Shown: positions 45,282 to 54,489 of the stretch, piece by piece
How the letters are laid out: each line of letters starts with the position of its first letter
How positions within the stretch are numbered: position 1 is the first letter of the stretch
Assembly (NCBI GenBank): GCA_963816855.1
Contig: CAWFMA010000013.1
Location: forward strand, 1-64,000
Reading direction: 5' to 3'
Source of the DNA: DASTFP01 sp963816855
Lineage (GTDB): Bacteria > Verrucomicrobiota > Verrucomicrobiia > Chthoniobacterales > Terrimicrobiaceae
Length of the DNA stretch: 64,000 nucleotides
Notes under the pieces: model-generated
The model's database searches: none
Told to the model about the DNA's origin: nothing
The model's input: only the letters and a program-made list of their open reading frames with translations
Translations under genes and position numbers: made by a program

Positions 45282-46928
45282 ATGAGCGCGATGGCAGCGG
45301 CAGTTCCAATGTTGAATGTTCAGGTTGACGGGAAATGGGAAGCGTTCCCGAAGGGCACGCGCCTCATCGAGGCGTGCATGAAAAGTGGCCATTTCATCCC
45401 GCACTACTGCTACCATCCCAAACTAAGCTCGCCGGGAAATTGCCGAATGTGCCTCGTGGAGCTGGGAATGCCGAAAATGACGCCGGAACGGAAGCCGGTG
45501 CTCGGCGCCGACGGTCGCCCGGAGATTGCCTGGAGTCCCCGCCCGGCTATTTCTTGCGCGACGGAAGTCAGCGACGGGATGGCCGTCCGGACGAGCTCTC
45601 CTTTGGTGGAGGAGTGCCGCAAAGGGGTCATGGAGTTCCTCCTGATCAATCATCCCCTCGACTGCCCGATATGCGATCAAGCCGGCGAGTGCCGGCTGCA
45701 GGAATTCTCGGTGCAGTACGGCAAAGGGGAATCGCGTTTCGTTGAAGAAAAGGTAAAGAAGCCAAAGCGGGTGGACATCGGGCGACACATTGTTCTCGAC
45801 GACGAGCGCTGCATCATGTGCTCGCGCTGCGTCCGTTTCATGCAGGAGATCGCCAAGGATGACGTTCTCGGCTTCGTCAATCGCGGCAGCCACACGACGC
45901 TCACCGTCTATCCGGGCCGATCGCTGGATAGCAATTACTCGCTGAACACGGTGGATATCTGCCCGGTCGGCGCGCTGACCTCAAAGGACTTTCGCTTCAG
46001 CATGAGGGTCTGGTTCCTTAGGGAAACGAAAAGCATCGATGTCAATTGCGGCCAGGGCACGAACATCCTCATCGGAAGCCGGCAAGACGTTATCTATCGC
46101 ATTACTCCACGGGAAAATGATTCCGTCAATTCGTGCTGGATGCCGGACAGCCACCGGTTGAATTTTCAATACGTCAACAGCGAGAAACGGCTCAGAGAGC
46201 CTGTCATCAAGGGAGACGATCTTCCCGCGAGCTGGCCCAGGGCGATCCAGACAGCAGCCGAACAGCTGCGGCGCGGCGCGAAAAGCACGGCGATGATCGC
46301 TTCGGCAAGGATGACCAACGAGGAGCTTTTTCTTGCCAGGCGACTGGTGGAATCGCTCGGAATTGAGCTTTTTGACGTGCTGCCGCGTCCTCAAAAGGGC
46401 GATGGGTTTCTGGTCTCCGAAGATGGCAATCCCAACACGATGGGGGCGAAGCTGATCGGCATGACCACGGGTAGGCTGCAGGAAATTGCCTCCGGAGTTT
46501 CCAGCGGAACTATCAACTCGCTCATCGTCTTCGGCGAAGATGCCGTACGATGCGGGGTCGATGAGGACGATCTCGAAAAACTGGACTCCCTCGTAGTGAT
46601 GGCCATTCTGCCCAACAAGACCACCGAGAAGGCGACGTTGCTTCTTCCGGCCGCAAGCTGGGCGGAGAAAAGAGGATCCATGATCAACCTCAAGGGGCGT
46701 CTCCAGCGGCTCAACCAGGCGATTTCTTCTCCGGGAATGGCTCGCAGCGACTGGGAGATTCTTCGCGACCTGCTGCATGCGGTAAGCGGGTCCAACGGTA
46801 TTTACACGATCGACGAGCTCTTCAAGCAGGTCGCCATGCGATACCCGGCCCTCGAGGGTCTTTCGCTCAGCCGAATCGGCGACTTCGGGGTGGATCTTTC
46901 GCACAAACTCGGCCTTGGGAAACAATGA
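45282..46928 (+). CDS. nuoG: NADH-quinone oxidoreductase subunit G (short form)
   Basis: A 548-aa iron-sulfur subunit of complex I, shorter than the ~900-aa enteric form. The N-terminal [2Fe-2S] ligands are in CYHPKLSSPGNCRMC and ISCATEV. The His/Cys cluster is in HPLDCPICDQAGECRLQ. The [4Fe-4S] ligands are CIMCSRCVRF and DICPVGAL. The molybdopterin-like C-terminal domain (SIDVNCGQGTNILI, then about 300 residues) is reduced and lacks an obvious extra cluster. ATG 45282 has a strong GGAAGAAGGGA ribosome site; a GTG lies 6 nt upstream. nuoH follows, but nuoF upstream and nuoI downstream are absent here. Confidence 0.92.
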   Translation: MSAMAAAVPMLNVQVDGKWEAFPKGTRLIEACMKSGHFIPHYCYHPKLSSPGNCRMCLVELGMPKMTPERKPVLGADGRPEIAWSPRPAISCATEVSDGMAVRTSSPLVEECRKGVMEFLLINHPLDCPICDQAGECRLQEFSVQYGKGESRFVEEKVKKPKRVDIGRHIVLDDERCIMCSRCVRFMQEIAKDDVLGFVNRGSHTTLTVYPGRSLDSNYSLNTVDICPVGALTSKDFRFSMRVWFLRETKSIDVNCGQGTNILIGSRQDVIYRITPRENDSVNSCWMPDSHRLNFQYVNSEKRLREPVIKGDDLPASWPRAIQTAAEQLRRGAKSTAMIASARMTNEELFLARRLVESLGIELFDVLPRPQKGDGFLVSEDGNPNTMGAKLIGMTTGRLQEIASGVSSGTINSLIVFGEDAVRCGVDEDDLEKLDSLVVMAILPNKTTEKATLLLPAASWAEKRGSMINLKGRLQRLNQAISSPGMARSDWEILRDLLHAVSGSNGIYTIDELFKQVAMRYPALEGLSLSRIGDFGVDLSHKLGLGKQ

Positions 46929-46973
46929 GTTGAGGACTTTCAAGGATCGCGCAGCTCCTACCCCCTTCCCCCC

Positions 46974-48209
46974 GTGAGTGATTTTGTCTCCTACGCCTTC
47001 AAACCAGAGGTTTTCGCGATCTGGACCTCGCTGCTCAAAACGATCGCATTGCTCGGTATTATTCTTGGATTTGTATCCTATACCGTCTACGCGGAACGGA
47101 AGATCTGTGCCTTCATTCAGGATCGGGTGGGCCCCAATCGCGTCGGGCTCCCGTTGACCCTCCTAGGATTCAAGAAAGACATCCCCTTGCTCGGCCTCGG
47201 CCAACCAATCGCCGATGCGGTCAAGCTGCTGCTGAAGGAGAATTTCATTCCCAACAGCGTCAACAAATTCTACTATTACATCGCGCCCAAACTCGCGATG
47301 ATCCCGCCGATCCTCGTCCTGGCGGTGTTGCCCTTTGGATCGAGTCTTTTTGGCGTGCCCATGGTCATTGCCGACATCAATGTTGGCGTGCTCTATGTAT
47401 TCGCTGTCTCGTCGCTTGGCGTATACGGGATCGTGCTCGCCGGCTGGGCCTCGAATTCGAAATACCCCTTCCTCGGCGGCATTCGCTCAAGCTCCCAAAT
47501 GATCTCCTACGAACTGGCTCTCGGTTTGTCGGTAATCCCGGTTTTCCTCCTTTGTGGCACCCTGAGGCTTCCTGACATCGTCGCCTGGCAACGGGAAAAC
47601 GGTTGGCTGGTAGCCCCATGGTGGCCCAAGGGTTTCAGTATCCACCAGATCGCCTCCGGAGACTGGAACGGTATCCTGCACGCTTTCGCCGCTGGTTTTT
47701 CGCTTCAACGAATTCTTCTCTGGCTGCCGATGGTCCTGTCGTTTCTGGTCTTTCTCATCGCGATGTTCGCTGAGACGAACCGTCTCCCATTTGATCTTCC
47801 CGAGGCCGAACAAGAACTCGTCGGCGGATATCACACCGAGTATTCTTCCATGGGGTTCGCTTTGTTCTTCCTGGGCGAGTACGCGGCGATGATTGCCGGG
47901 TCCGGAGTGATCGTGACGCTCTTCCTGGGCGGTTGGAGTCTGCCATTGATTCCCGACGGATCCTGCACCTCGTTTTTCGGGATCTCGCTGGTGCCGCCGT
48001 CGATCGCCAGCCTGATCTGGGGCTTGGTCAACATTGGCGTCTTTTTCGCGAAGGTTGCGGCCATGCTCTTCGTTTTCATCTGGGTTCGCTGGACGATCCC
48101 GCGCTTTCGTTACGACCAACTGATGACCCTGGGTTGGTATTTCTTTTTCGAGCTGGCTCTGCTCAACATCTTCATCACCGCCATCGTGCTCGCTTACGTG
48201 AAGGTTTGA
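46974..48209 (+). CDS. nuoH: NADH-quinone oxidoreductase subunit H
   Basis: A 411-aa membrane subunit forming the quinone chamber. The GTG start precedes helices with the family sequences YTVYAERKICAFIQDRVGPNRVGLPLTLLG, PIADAVKLLLKE, YPFLGGIRSSSQMISYELALGLSVIPV, FAETNRLPFDLPEAEQELVGGYHTEYSSMGFALFFLGEY and FIWVRWTIPRFRYDQLMTLGW. The conserved acidic residues of the quinone channel are present. It is longer than the usual ~330-350 aa because of extra residues in loops (around 195-230 and 320-340). It is 45 nt after nuoG and probably co-transcribed. Confidence 0.94.
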   Translation: MSDFVSYAFKPEVFAIWTSLLKTIALLGIILGFVSYTVYAERKICAFIQDRVGPNRVGLPLTLLGFKKDIPLLGLGQPIADAVKLLLKENFIPNSVNKFYYYIAPKLAMIPPILVLAVLPFGSSLFGVPMVIADINVGVLYVFAVSSLGVYGIVLAGWASNSKYPFLGGIRSSSQMISYELALGLSVIPVFLLCGTLRLPDIVAWQRENGWLVAPWWPKGFSIHQIASGDWNGILHAFAAGFSLQRILLWLPMVLSFLVFLIAMFAETNRLPFDLPEAEQELVGGYHTEYSSMGFALFFLGEYAAMIAGSGVIVTLFLGGWSLPLIPDGSCTSFFGISLVPPSIASLIWGLVNIGVFFAKVAAMLFVFIWVRWTIPRFRYDQLMTLGWYFFFELALLNIFITAIVLAYVKV

Positions 48210-48338
48210 CCGCGCCCCGGGCGAAGGCGGCTCCGACGCCGGCCGTTTCCGCCCCGCCGCGGCCAGGAACGATTTTGCGGACAAAAGTTTTAAGACGAAA
48301 ACTAGACATCGGGAAGCTTTTGTTTAGTCTCCGCATTC

Positions 48339-48773
48339 ATGCCTTCCCCCGATGACCTGACCCCCGAATCTGCAGCACCGACGGATGTCGCTCGCCTGGG
48401 CCGTCGAGGCGCGAAACCGTCGCACGAAATAACTGCGGCTGAAGAGGAGAATGGAAGAGATTGGAATGCCATTGCGGCCGACCCGGATTTCAAACGGCTT
48501 CTCGCTTCCAAGGCTCGCTTCATAGTTCCCGCCACCTTGTTCTTCGTTATTTACTACTTCACCCTCCCCATTTTGGTGGGCTGGTTTCCACGATTCATGG
48601 ACCAGCGAATTTTTGGCGAAGTCAATTTGGCCTACCTCTTCGCGCTTTCCCAGTTCTTCGTCGCATGGATCGTCGCTTTCCTCTACCTTGGAGCGGCGGC
48701 TGGCTGGGACCGCCAAGCCGCCAAATTGCTCGCAAAGTTCAGCAAGCGTCGCGCCCCCGTCGCTCGCGGCTAA
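48339..48773 (+). CDS. DUF485 membrane protein, symporter partner
   Basis: A 144-aa protein: a polar N-terminus of about 55 residues, then the DUF485 pattern DPDFKRLLASKARFIVPATLFFVIYYFTLPILVG and a second helix, LAYLFALSQFFVAWIVAFLYLGAAAGWD, before a basic tail. DUF485 proteins nearly always precede a sodium/solute symporter such as acetate permease ActP, as here (35 nt). It is thought to assist the symporter; the mechanism is unknown. The N-terminal extension is longer than in E. coli YjcH. Confidence 0.85.
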   Translation: MPSPDDLTPESAAPTDVARLGRRGAKPSHEITAAEEENGRDWNAIAADPDFKRLLASKARFIVPATLFFVIYYFTLPILVGWFPRFMDQRIFGEVNLAYLFALSQFFVAWIVAFLYLGAAAGWDRQAAKLLAKFSKRRAPVARG

Positions 48774-48808
48774 CCGGAACCGGCCAAGTCTTCCCGCTTC
48801 GTTACCCT

Positions 48809-50464
48809 ATGGCCTCCTTGTATTTCCTCGCCGCCGCGTCCCCCTCCCAAAGCCACACTGCGCTCTTTATGTTTCTCGGGTTTGTCGCGACGACCCTCGT
48901 GATCACGTACTTCAGCGCCAGAAAGTCTTCGGGATCAAGCGCATACTTCGCCGCGAGCCGGCGAATAACCGGCTGGCAGAACGGGCTGGCGGTGGCCGGG
49001 GATTACATGAGCGCCGCAAGCTTTTTAGGGATTTCGGGCATGATCGCCTTTTTTGGCTACGACGGCTTTATGTACTCGGTCGGCTGGCTCGTGGCTTATC
49101 TCACGGTGCTGATCATCGTTGCCGAGCCGTTGCGCAACGCGGGAAAATATACCATGGCCGATCTGCTCGCTTACCGCCTCAAGCAGCGCCCGGTGCGCGC
49201 CATGGCCTCGCTGAGCACAATTACCGTTTCCACGTTCTACATGATCGCCCAAATGGTAGGAGCCGGGGCTTTGGTCAAGCTTTTGCTTCCGGGAGTCACC
49301 TTCAATGCCGCTGTGATCGGCGTCGGAGTGCTCATGATCATTTACGTTGTTTTCGGCGGCATGCTGGCCACAACGTGGGTGCAAATTATCAAGGCGATTC
49401 TCCTCATGGCCGGAAGTATATTGCTCAGCATCCTGGTCTTGGGCCACTTCGGATTCAGCTTCGCAAAGTTCTTCGAGGCGATCTCGCACGTGACCTATCA
49501 CGTGAAGGGAGCGGAGGTCACCAAGAACTTTCTCGAGCCTGGTCTGAAATTCGGGGCGGCGGTCACCAAGGGCTGGGGGCCTCTCGATCTCGTCTCCCTC
49601 GGTCTGGCGCTTGTCTTTGGCACGGCGGGTCTGCCTCACATCCTGGTGCGGTTTTACACGGTGCCGGATGCGAAGACGGCTCGTGTGTCGGTGGTCTGGG
49701 CGATGCTGATCATCGGGTTCTTCTACATCATGACGACTTTCCTGGGTTTCGGCGCGGCGACCATCCTGACCCCTGATGGCATCGTGGTCGATGGCAAGCC
49801 CAACGACAATATGGCCGCTCCGCTTCTGGCCAGTGCTCTTGGCGGAGAGGTTTTCTTCGCCTTTATTTCCGCCGTGGCCTTCGCCACCATTCTGGCCGTC
49901 GTCGCCGGCCTCACGATCTCGGCGAGCACCTCTTTCGCGCATGATTTCTACACCAACGTTATCCATCACGGCACAGAGCGTTCGCCCGGCGAGGAAGTCC
50001 GGGTCGCCCGCATCACGGCCTTCGTGGTCGGCGCCCTCGCCATCTTCCTGGCGATTCAGCTCCAGACCATCAACGTTGCGTTTCTGGTCGGCCTGGCATT
50101 TGCCGTCGCGGCCAGCGCGAATCTTCCAGTCATCGTGCTGAGCATCTTCTGGCGCCGCTTTACCACGGCGGGCGCGGTCTGGGGATTGGGAGTGGGCCTC
50201 GCAGCCAGCATCCTGCTGATCATCCTCAGCCCCTCGATAATGGGCATCGACGGCCCCGACGTCGTGGGGGCAAAGCGCCATCTCATCCAGGCGACCCCTC
50301 TCTTTCCGTTGACCAACCCGGGAATCGTCAGCATCCCGCTTGGATTTCTCGCTGCTGTTCTCGGCACGTTGCTCTCTCGCGAGCCCAGTGCCGAAGCGCT
50401 CTTCACGGAGCTTTCCGTTCGGGCAAATACCGGTCTCGGCGCCGAAAAGGCAGCCGTCCATTGA
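48809..50464 (+). CDS. Sodium:solute symporter (ActP-like)
   Basis: A 551-aa transporter of the SSS family with 13 helices. Signatures are SSAYFAASRRITGWQNGLAVAGDYMSAASFLGISG near the N-terminus (sodium-binding helix 1), LLAYRLKQRPVRAMASLSTI, VVFGGMLATTWVQIIKA, GTAGLPHILVRFYTVPDAKTARVSV, and FFAFISAVAFATILAVVAGLTISASTSFAHDFY. This motif set is that of acetate/pyruvate permeases. The frame is open for 116 codons upstream as a shadow of the DUF485 gene; the ATG at 48809 is the first one with family alignment. Together with PEP carboxykinase it suggests growth on small organic acids (inference). Confidence 0.9.
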   Translation: MASLYFLAAASPSQSHTALFMFLGFVATTLVITYFSARKSSGSSAYFAASRRITGWQNGLAVAGDYMSAASFLGISGMIAFFGYDGFMYSVGWLVAYLTVLIIVAEPLRNAGKYTMADLLAYRLKQRPVRAMASLSTITVSTFYMIAQMVGAGALVKLLLPGVTFNAAVIGVGVLMIIYVVFGGMLATTWVQIIKAILLMAGSILLSILVLGHFGFSFAKFFEAISHVTYHVKGAEVTKNFLEPGLKFGAAVTKGWGPLDLVSLGLALVFGTAGLPHILVRFYTVPDAKTARVSVVWAMLIIGFFYIMTTFLGFGAATILTPDGIVVDGKPNDNMAAPLLASALGGEVFFAFISAVAFATILAVVAGLTISASTSFAHDFYTNVIHHGTERSPGEEVRVARITAFVVGALAIFLAIQLQTINVAFLVGLAFAVAASANLPVIVLSIFWRRFTTAGAVWGLGVGLAASILLIILSPSIMGIDGPDVVGAKRHLIQATPLFPLTNPGIVSIPLGFLAAVLGTLLSREPSAEALFTELSVRANTGLGAEKAAVH

Positions 50465-50553
50465 TTCCTCGAGAATCGCGAGTATAACTACGCGGAACGA
50501 GACGGCCTCCGCCTCCTCCAAAGACAATACCATCCCGCAGCGAAGAATTTTTC

Positions 50554-51885
50554 ATGTTTTCCCGGCTATCGGATAAGCTCCAGGACATTTTCAAAGACCT
50601 CCGCGGCCACGGCCGCATCAGCGAGCAAAACATCTTGGATGCTATGCGGGAAATCCGCATGGCGCTGCTCGAGGCGGACGTTCATTTCCAGGTCGCCAAA
50701 GACTTCATCGCTCGCGTCAAGACCAAGGCTCTCGGCGAGGACGTCCTGCGAAGCGTCACGCCGGGACAACAAATCGTAAAAATCTTTCACGACGAACTTA
50801 CGGCGCTGCTCGGTGGAGATGCCGCCCCGCTCGACACTGCCAAACCGGGCCGAATTCTCATCGTGGGTCTGAACGGCGCGGGCAAAACGACCTCGTCCGC
50901 CAAGCTTGCCCGACTGCTGAAGGCCCAAGGCAAAGCCCCGCTGCTGGTGGCTTGCGACCTCCGGCGTCCCGCCGCGATCAGGCAACTCGCCACCTTGGGG
51001 GATCAACTCGACATTCCCGTGTTTCAGCCGAAACCCGGCGAAACCGATGTCCTCCGGGTCGGACGCGAGGCAGCCAGCTGGTGCGAGCAGGAAGGTGGAA
51101 ATGTTCAGATCTACGATACGGCCGGGCGCCAGGAACTGGACGAGCCACTCCTGGAGGAACTCAAGCAGCTGAAGGACCTTCTCGCTCCCCAAGAAGTCCT
51201 GCTCGTTTGCGACGCGGCAACCGGTCAGCAAGCGGTCAGCGTCGCCGAGCATTTTCACCGCGCCCTCGGCCTCACCGGCATCATCCTGACCAAACTCGAC
51301 GGTGACGCCCGCGGCGGAGCCGCTCTCTCCTTGCGCGAAGTCACCAAGCAGCCAATTAAATTCGCGGGAGTCGGCGAGAAGATTGACCAATTCGAGGCTT
51401 TTCACCCCGAACGGCTCGCCGGGCGAATCCTTGGAATGGGAGACGTCGTCAGCCTGGTTGAAAAGGCGGCTGAGGCCATCACCGAAGAAGATGCGCGCCG
51501 GATGGAGGAGAAAATGCGGACGGCTTCGTTTGATTTGGACGACTTCCTCCACCAGTTCAAACTGCTTCGGCGCATGGGTCCCCTCGAAAATGTGCTTGGC
51601 ATGCTGCCCGGCATGGATAGGTTCAAAGACTCCTCGATTGACGAAAAGCAGCTTAGGCGAGTGGAGGCGATCATTCTCTCCATGACCCGAAGCGAACGGG
51701 CGCGTCCGGACCTTCTGAACGCGCGCCGCCGGCAGCGGGTGGCTCGCGGGAGCGGCTCGACCGTCACCGAGGTCAACAACCTTCTCCTGCGCTTCAACCA
51801 GATGCGCAAGATGATGAAGAAGGCGGGACAAATGAAGAAATTCATGGCCCAGGCCCGCCGGGCGGGCATACCAGGACTAGGCTGA
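50554..51885 (+). CDS. ffh: Signal recognition particle protein
   Basis: A 443-aa GTPase that binds signal sequences and 4.5S RNA and targets ribosomes to the membrane. N domain about 1-90; G motifs GLNGAGKTTS, DLRRPAA, DTAGRQELDEPL, TKLDGDARGGAAL; and the Met-rich M domain (RMGPLENVLGMLPGM, FNQMRKMMKKAGQMKKFMAQARR). The M domain is shorter in its C-terminal tail than in E. coli. It is followed by rpsP and khpA, the usual ffh-rpsP neighbourhood in many phyla. Confidence 0.96.
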   Translation: MFSRLSDKLQDIFKDLRGHGRISEQNILDAMREIRMALLEADVHFQVAKDFIARVKTKALGEDVLRSVTPGQQIVKIFHDELTALLGGDAAPLDTAKPGRILIVGLNGAGKTTSSAKLARLLKAQGKAPLLVACDLRRPAAIRQLATLGDQLDIPVFQPKPGETDVLRVGREAASWCEQEGGNVQIYDTAGRQELDEPLLEELKQLKDLLAPQEVLLVCDAATGQQAVSVAEHFHRALGLTGIILTKLDGDARGGAALSLREVTKQPIKFAGVGEKIDQFEAFHPERLAGRILGMGDVVSLVEKAAEAITEEDARRMEEKMRTASFDLDDFLHQFKLLRRMGPLENVLGMLPGMDRFKDSSIDEKQLRRVEAIILSMTRSERARPDLLNARRRQRVARGSGSTVTEVNNLLLRFNQMRKMMKKAGQMKKFMAQARRAGIPGLG

Positions 51886-51941
51886 ACGCGCCCCACGGCG
51901 CGTGCCGGCACCTTTCAATTCACAAAACTTCGAAAACAGAC

Positions 51942-52193
51942 ATGGCAGTGGCAATCCGACTCAGGCGCGAAGGCGCTCGCAACACCCCCTACTACAAGAT
52001 CGTGGTCGCGGACCAGCGCAAGCCGCGGGATGGCAAATTCATCGAGATCATCGGGACTTATGATCCGAAGAAGAAGGGCGACAATTTCACACTCCAGCTT
52101 GAGAGGGCCGACTACTGGGTCGGTGTCGGGGCCAGGCCCTCGCAAACCGTCGGCAACATCATCACCAAAGCGCGAAAGAAGGTCGCGCCCTAG
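51942..52193 (+). CDS. rpsP: 30S ribosomal protein S16
   Basis: An 83-aa protein with the family opening MAVAIRLRREGARNTPYYKIVVADQRKPRDGKFIEIIGTYDPKKKG and WVGVGARPSQTVGNIIT. Length and sequence are typical. It lies 56 nt after ffh and 14 nt before khpA. Confidence 0.96.
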   Translation: MAVAIRLRREGARNTPYYKIVVADQRKPRDGKFIEIIGTYDPKKKGDNFTLQLERADYWVGVGARPSQTVGNIITKARKKVAP

Positions 52194-52207
52194 GCGGCTC
52201 CCTTGGC

Positions 52208-52438
52208 GTGGAGGAATTCCTTCGCTTCGTCATCGGACAACTGGTTGAATTTCCAGACGAGGTTGTCCTCACGAAGACCGAGTCCCAAGACAAGGTGATC
52301 TTTCATCTTACGACTCGCAAGAGCGACGTTCCGAAGGTCATCGGAAAAGGCGGACACACCATTCAAGCAATCCGCACCCTGCTCAATGCCTCGGCCCACA
52401 GAAGGGGCCTCAAGGCGATCCTCGAAATTCTGGAATGA
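52208..52438 (+). CDS. khpA: KH-domain RNA-binding protein
   Basis: A 76-aa single KH domain started by GTG. VIGKGGHTIQAIRTLLNASA contains the GxxG loop (GKGG) that contacts RNA, followed by the helix and final strand GLKAILEILE. KhpA homologues follow rpsP in many bacteria and affect cell size and RNA turnover. Its stop overlaps the start of the next lipoprotein gene by 4 nt. rimM and trmD, which often follow, are not present. Confidence 0.9.
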   Translation: MEEFLRFVIGQLVEFPDEVVLTKTESQDKVIFHLTTRKSDVPKVIGKGGHTIQAIRTLLNASAHRRGLKAILEILE

Positions 52439-52620
52439 AGGCCCTCTTTCTCGCCATTACCGTGATCACTTGCCTTTGCGGCCTCGGCTGCGAAATGCAC
52501 CCCGAGTCACCGCGGACCCGAGGCGGGCAAGCAACGGAGCCGGAAAAACCCTCCGCACAGCCGGAGTCCGCCGTCAATCCAAACCCTCCCTCGTATTTCG
52601 CTTCTCCCAAGTCCGGTTAG
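52435..52620 (+). CDS. Small Pro-rich lipoprotein (61 aa)
   Basis: The ATG overlaps the khpA stop (ATGA). The signal peptide ends in a lipobox (ALFLAITVITCLCGLGC), and the mature part is Pro/Glu/Ser-rich and unstructured. No domain fits. Translational coupling to khpA supports it being a real gene. Function unknown. Confidence 0.6.
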   Translation: MKALFLAITVITCLCGLGCEMHPESPRTRGGQATEPEKPSAQPESAVNPNPPSYFASPKSG

Positions 52621-52730
52621 GGAAAAGAATTCCAGCGCAAAACCGTGCGCCGATGCCACGAGAGGTTCCGTATGCCGAAACCGGGAGATTTGCTCGAAAA
52701 CGCACGGAAAAACAGATCGGCGCGCATCAG

Positions 52731-54404
52731 ATGAAAAAAACCTTCATCATCCTTCTTGTTGTTGTTCTGACGGCAATCGCAGCGGCAGCGCTGTGGATTT
52801 TTCAAGGAAGAGGACCCTCGAACGCCGCCGCTTTGCTGCCGGCCGAAACGATTGCCGTCGCCAGCCTGCCCGATCTCCCGCGCAGCGCTGCGCGCTGGCC
52901 GAAAACGACCCTGGCCAAGATCGCAGGGGAGCCGGAAATGAGGGCGTTTCTGGAACGCCCCATCCAATACCTGACCGCCGAGCGCGGCGGGACCGAGGCG
53001 GCGGGAATTCTGTGGCAGCTGAAGCCGGGACGCATTTTTGCGGCAGTCCTCTCCTTGACGGCAAACGACGCGACTTTTTTGGTCGGTTTCCAATTTTGGG
53101 GAGGCAAGAGCGGGCACGATCTTGCGGTCGCGCGGCTGCGCACCGAGCTCTCCCGCGGGGGACCGAGTCCGGAAGTCTCGCATGAACAACACCATGGAGT
53201 CGACATTGCCTGGACGAAGCACCAGGGTCTCATCCTTTACAACGCGAGCCAGGGCCAGTGGGGGTTTCTTTCCAACAATCTCGAGGCCATAAAGGACGCC
53301 ATCGATCGGGCCGCCGGTCAAAAGAAGGACGGCAGTCTCGCCGACAGCGCTACCTATCAGACCGTTGTTGGCAAACTCGCCGGGGATCCGGATCTGCTTT
53401 TGTATAGCCAGCCCAAAAGGGCCTTGGAAGTCCTCTTGGAGGTCGGGGCTTCAACGGGGGCGGAACCCATCGCTCAGCAGGTTGAGCAACTCCGAAAAGT
53501 CGAGGCGGTTGGCGCGACCACAAAGTTCGATGAGGCCAACTTGAGGGACAATATTTTCGTCTTGCGGCGGAATCCGCCCGATATCGGCTCGCTCAATCGC
53601 GAGCCGATGAAGTTCACGTCGCAGGAAACCGTAGCCTATTGCGAATTTGTGACGGATTTCCGTCAAGCGCTTGCGGCGGCCTCAAACTCCGTGGCGGCGC
53701 GTTTTCCGAACGCTCCGTTCCAGAATAGCAAGCTCTGGCAACTCGTTCCGGAAGCGTTCGGGCCCGATTGCGCGGTTTCTGTTTCCTGGCCGTCCGGGCA
53801 GCTCCGGCCCACGGGCCTCGTCGCGCTTCAGATCAAGGATCAAGCCAAGGCGGACGAATCCCTGCAGGAGTTGCTCGCTTTTTTCCCTGGAACCAGCGTG
53901 ACCGAAACGGACGGCATCCGCTACTACAGCTTTGCTGCCCTTCAGAGTGCTTTTGCGAATCCCACCCTGGCCTTCGCTCAGGGCTTCCTGGTGATGGGCA
54001 TCGACCCGGGCGAATTGCATCATGCCGTGCAATCTTTCAGTAGCGGGCAGACTTTGGAGAAATCGCCGGTCTTTGTGTCCGCTTTGACCGCCTACAAGGA
54101 AGCCAACGAAGTCTTCGGGTTCCTCGACAGCAAGGCCATCGTCGAGCGAGGCTTTCCGATGCTGCGCCAGATTATCGTTTTCGGCGCCGCCGTCGTGCCC
54201 GGCGCCAGCGCGGTGATTGATGGATCCAAAGTGCCGGAGACGGAAACCATTACAAGACACCTCCAACCAATCGTTTATAAACAAACCCGAATTCCCGACG
54301 GCTATCTTGTGGAGTCGACCGGTCCCTTGACAATGAACCAGGCCGCCTTCCTTGGCGCGGCGTTGGGGGTCTGGTTCCTGAAACCGAACGTTGACGGTCC
54401 ATAG
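52731..54404 (+). CDS. Large membrane-anchored hypothetical protein
   Basis: A 557-aa protein with an N-terminal helix (TFIILLVVVLTAIAAAALWIF) and a long periplasmic part of alternating strands and helices. The opening LLPAETIAVASLPDLPRSAARWPKT and the later QGFLVMGIDPGELHHAVQSF resemble DUF3352-like proteins, in which similar phrases (PADT..., ...TDGYLVLAN) recur. No catalytic motif is obvious. The upstream frame is open but reads as noise; the ATG follows at 52731. It is located between the khpA group and the tyrA operon on the same strand. Function unknown. Confidence 0.75.
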   Translation: MKKTFIILLVVVLTAIAAAALWIFQGRGPSNAAALLPAETIAVASLPDLPRSAARWPKTTLAKIAGEPEMRAFLERPIQYLTAERGGTEAAGILWQLKPGRIFAAVLSLTANDATFLVGFQFWGGKSGHDLAVARLRTELSRGGPSPEVSHEQHHGVDIAWTKHQGLILYNASQGQWGFLSNNLEAIKDAIDRAAGQKKDGSLADSATYQTVVGKLAGDPDLLLYSQPKRALEVLLEVGASTGAEPIAQQVEQLRKVEAVGATTKFDEANLRDNIFVLRRNPPDIGSLNREPMKFTSQETVAYCEFVTDFRQALAAASNSVAARFPNAPFQNSKLWQLVPEAFGPDCAVSVSWPSGQLRPTGLVALQIKDQAKADESLQELLAFFPGTSVTETDGIRYYSFAALQSAFANPTLAFAQGFLVMGIDPGELHHAVQSFSSGQTLEKSPVFVSALTAYKEANEVFGFLDSKAIVERGFPMLRQIIVFGAAVVPGASAVIDGSKVPETETITRHLQPIVYKQTRIPDGYLVESTGPLTMNQAAFLGAALGVWFLKPNVDGP

Positions 54405-54489
54405 ACTCCCGAAGGCGCCTCTCGCCAATATCGTCAGATTTGCATTGCAAGTTGGCCGCCAATCATGCGTTTTTAGCAATACCATCGCT

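Noticed and set aside
49025..50533. 502-codon minus-strand frame opposite the symporter
   Set aside because: Antisense shadow of a membrane protein gene; charged, repetitive composition and no motif.
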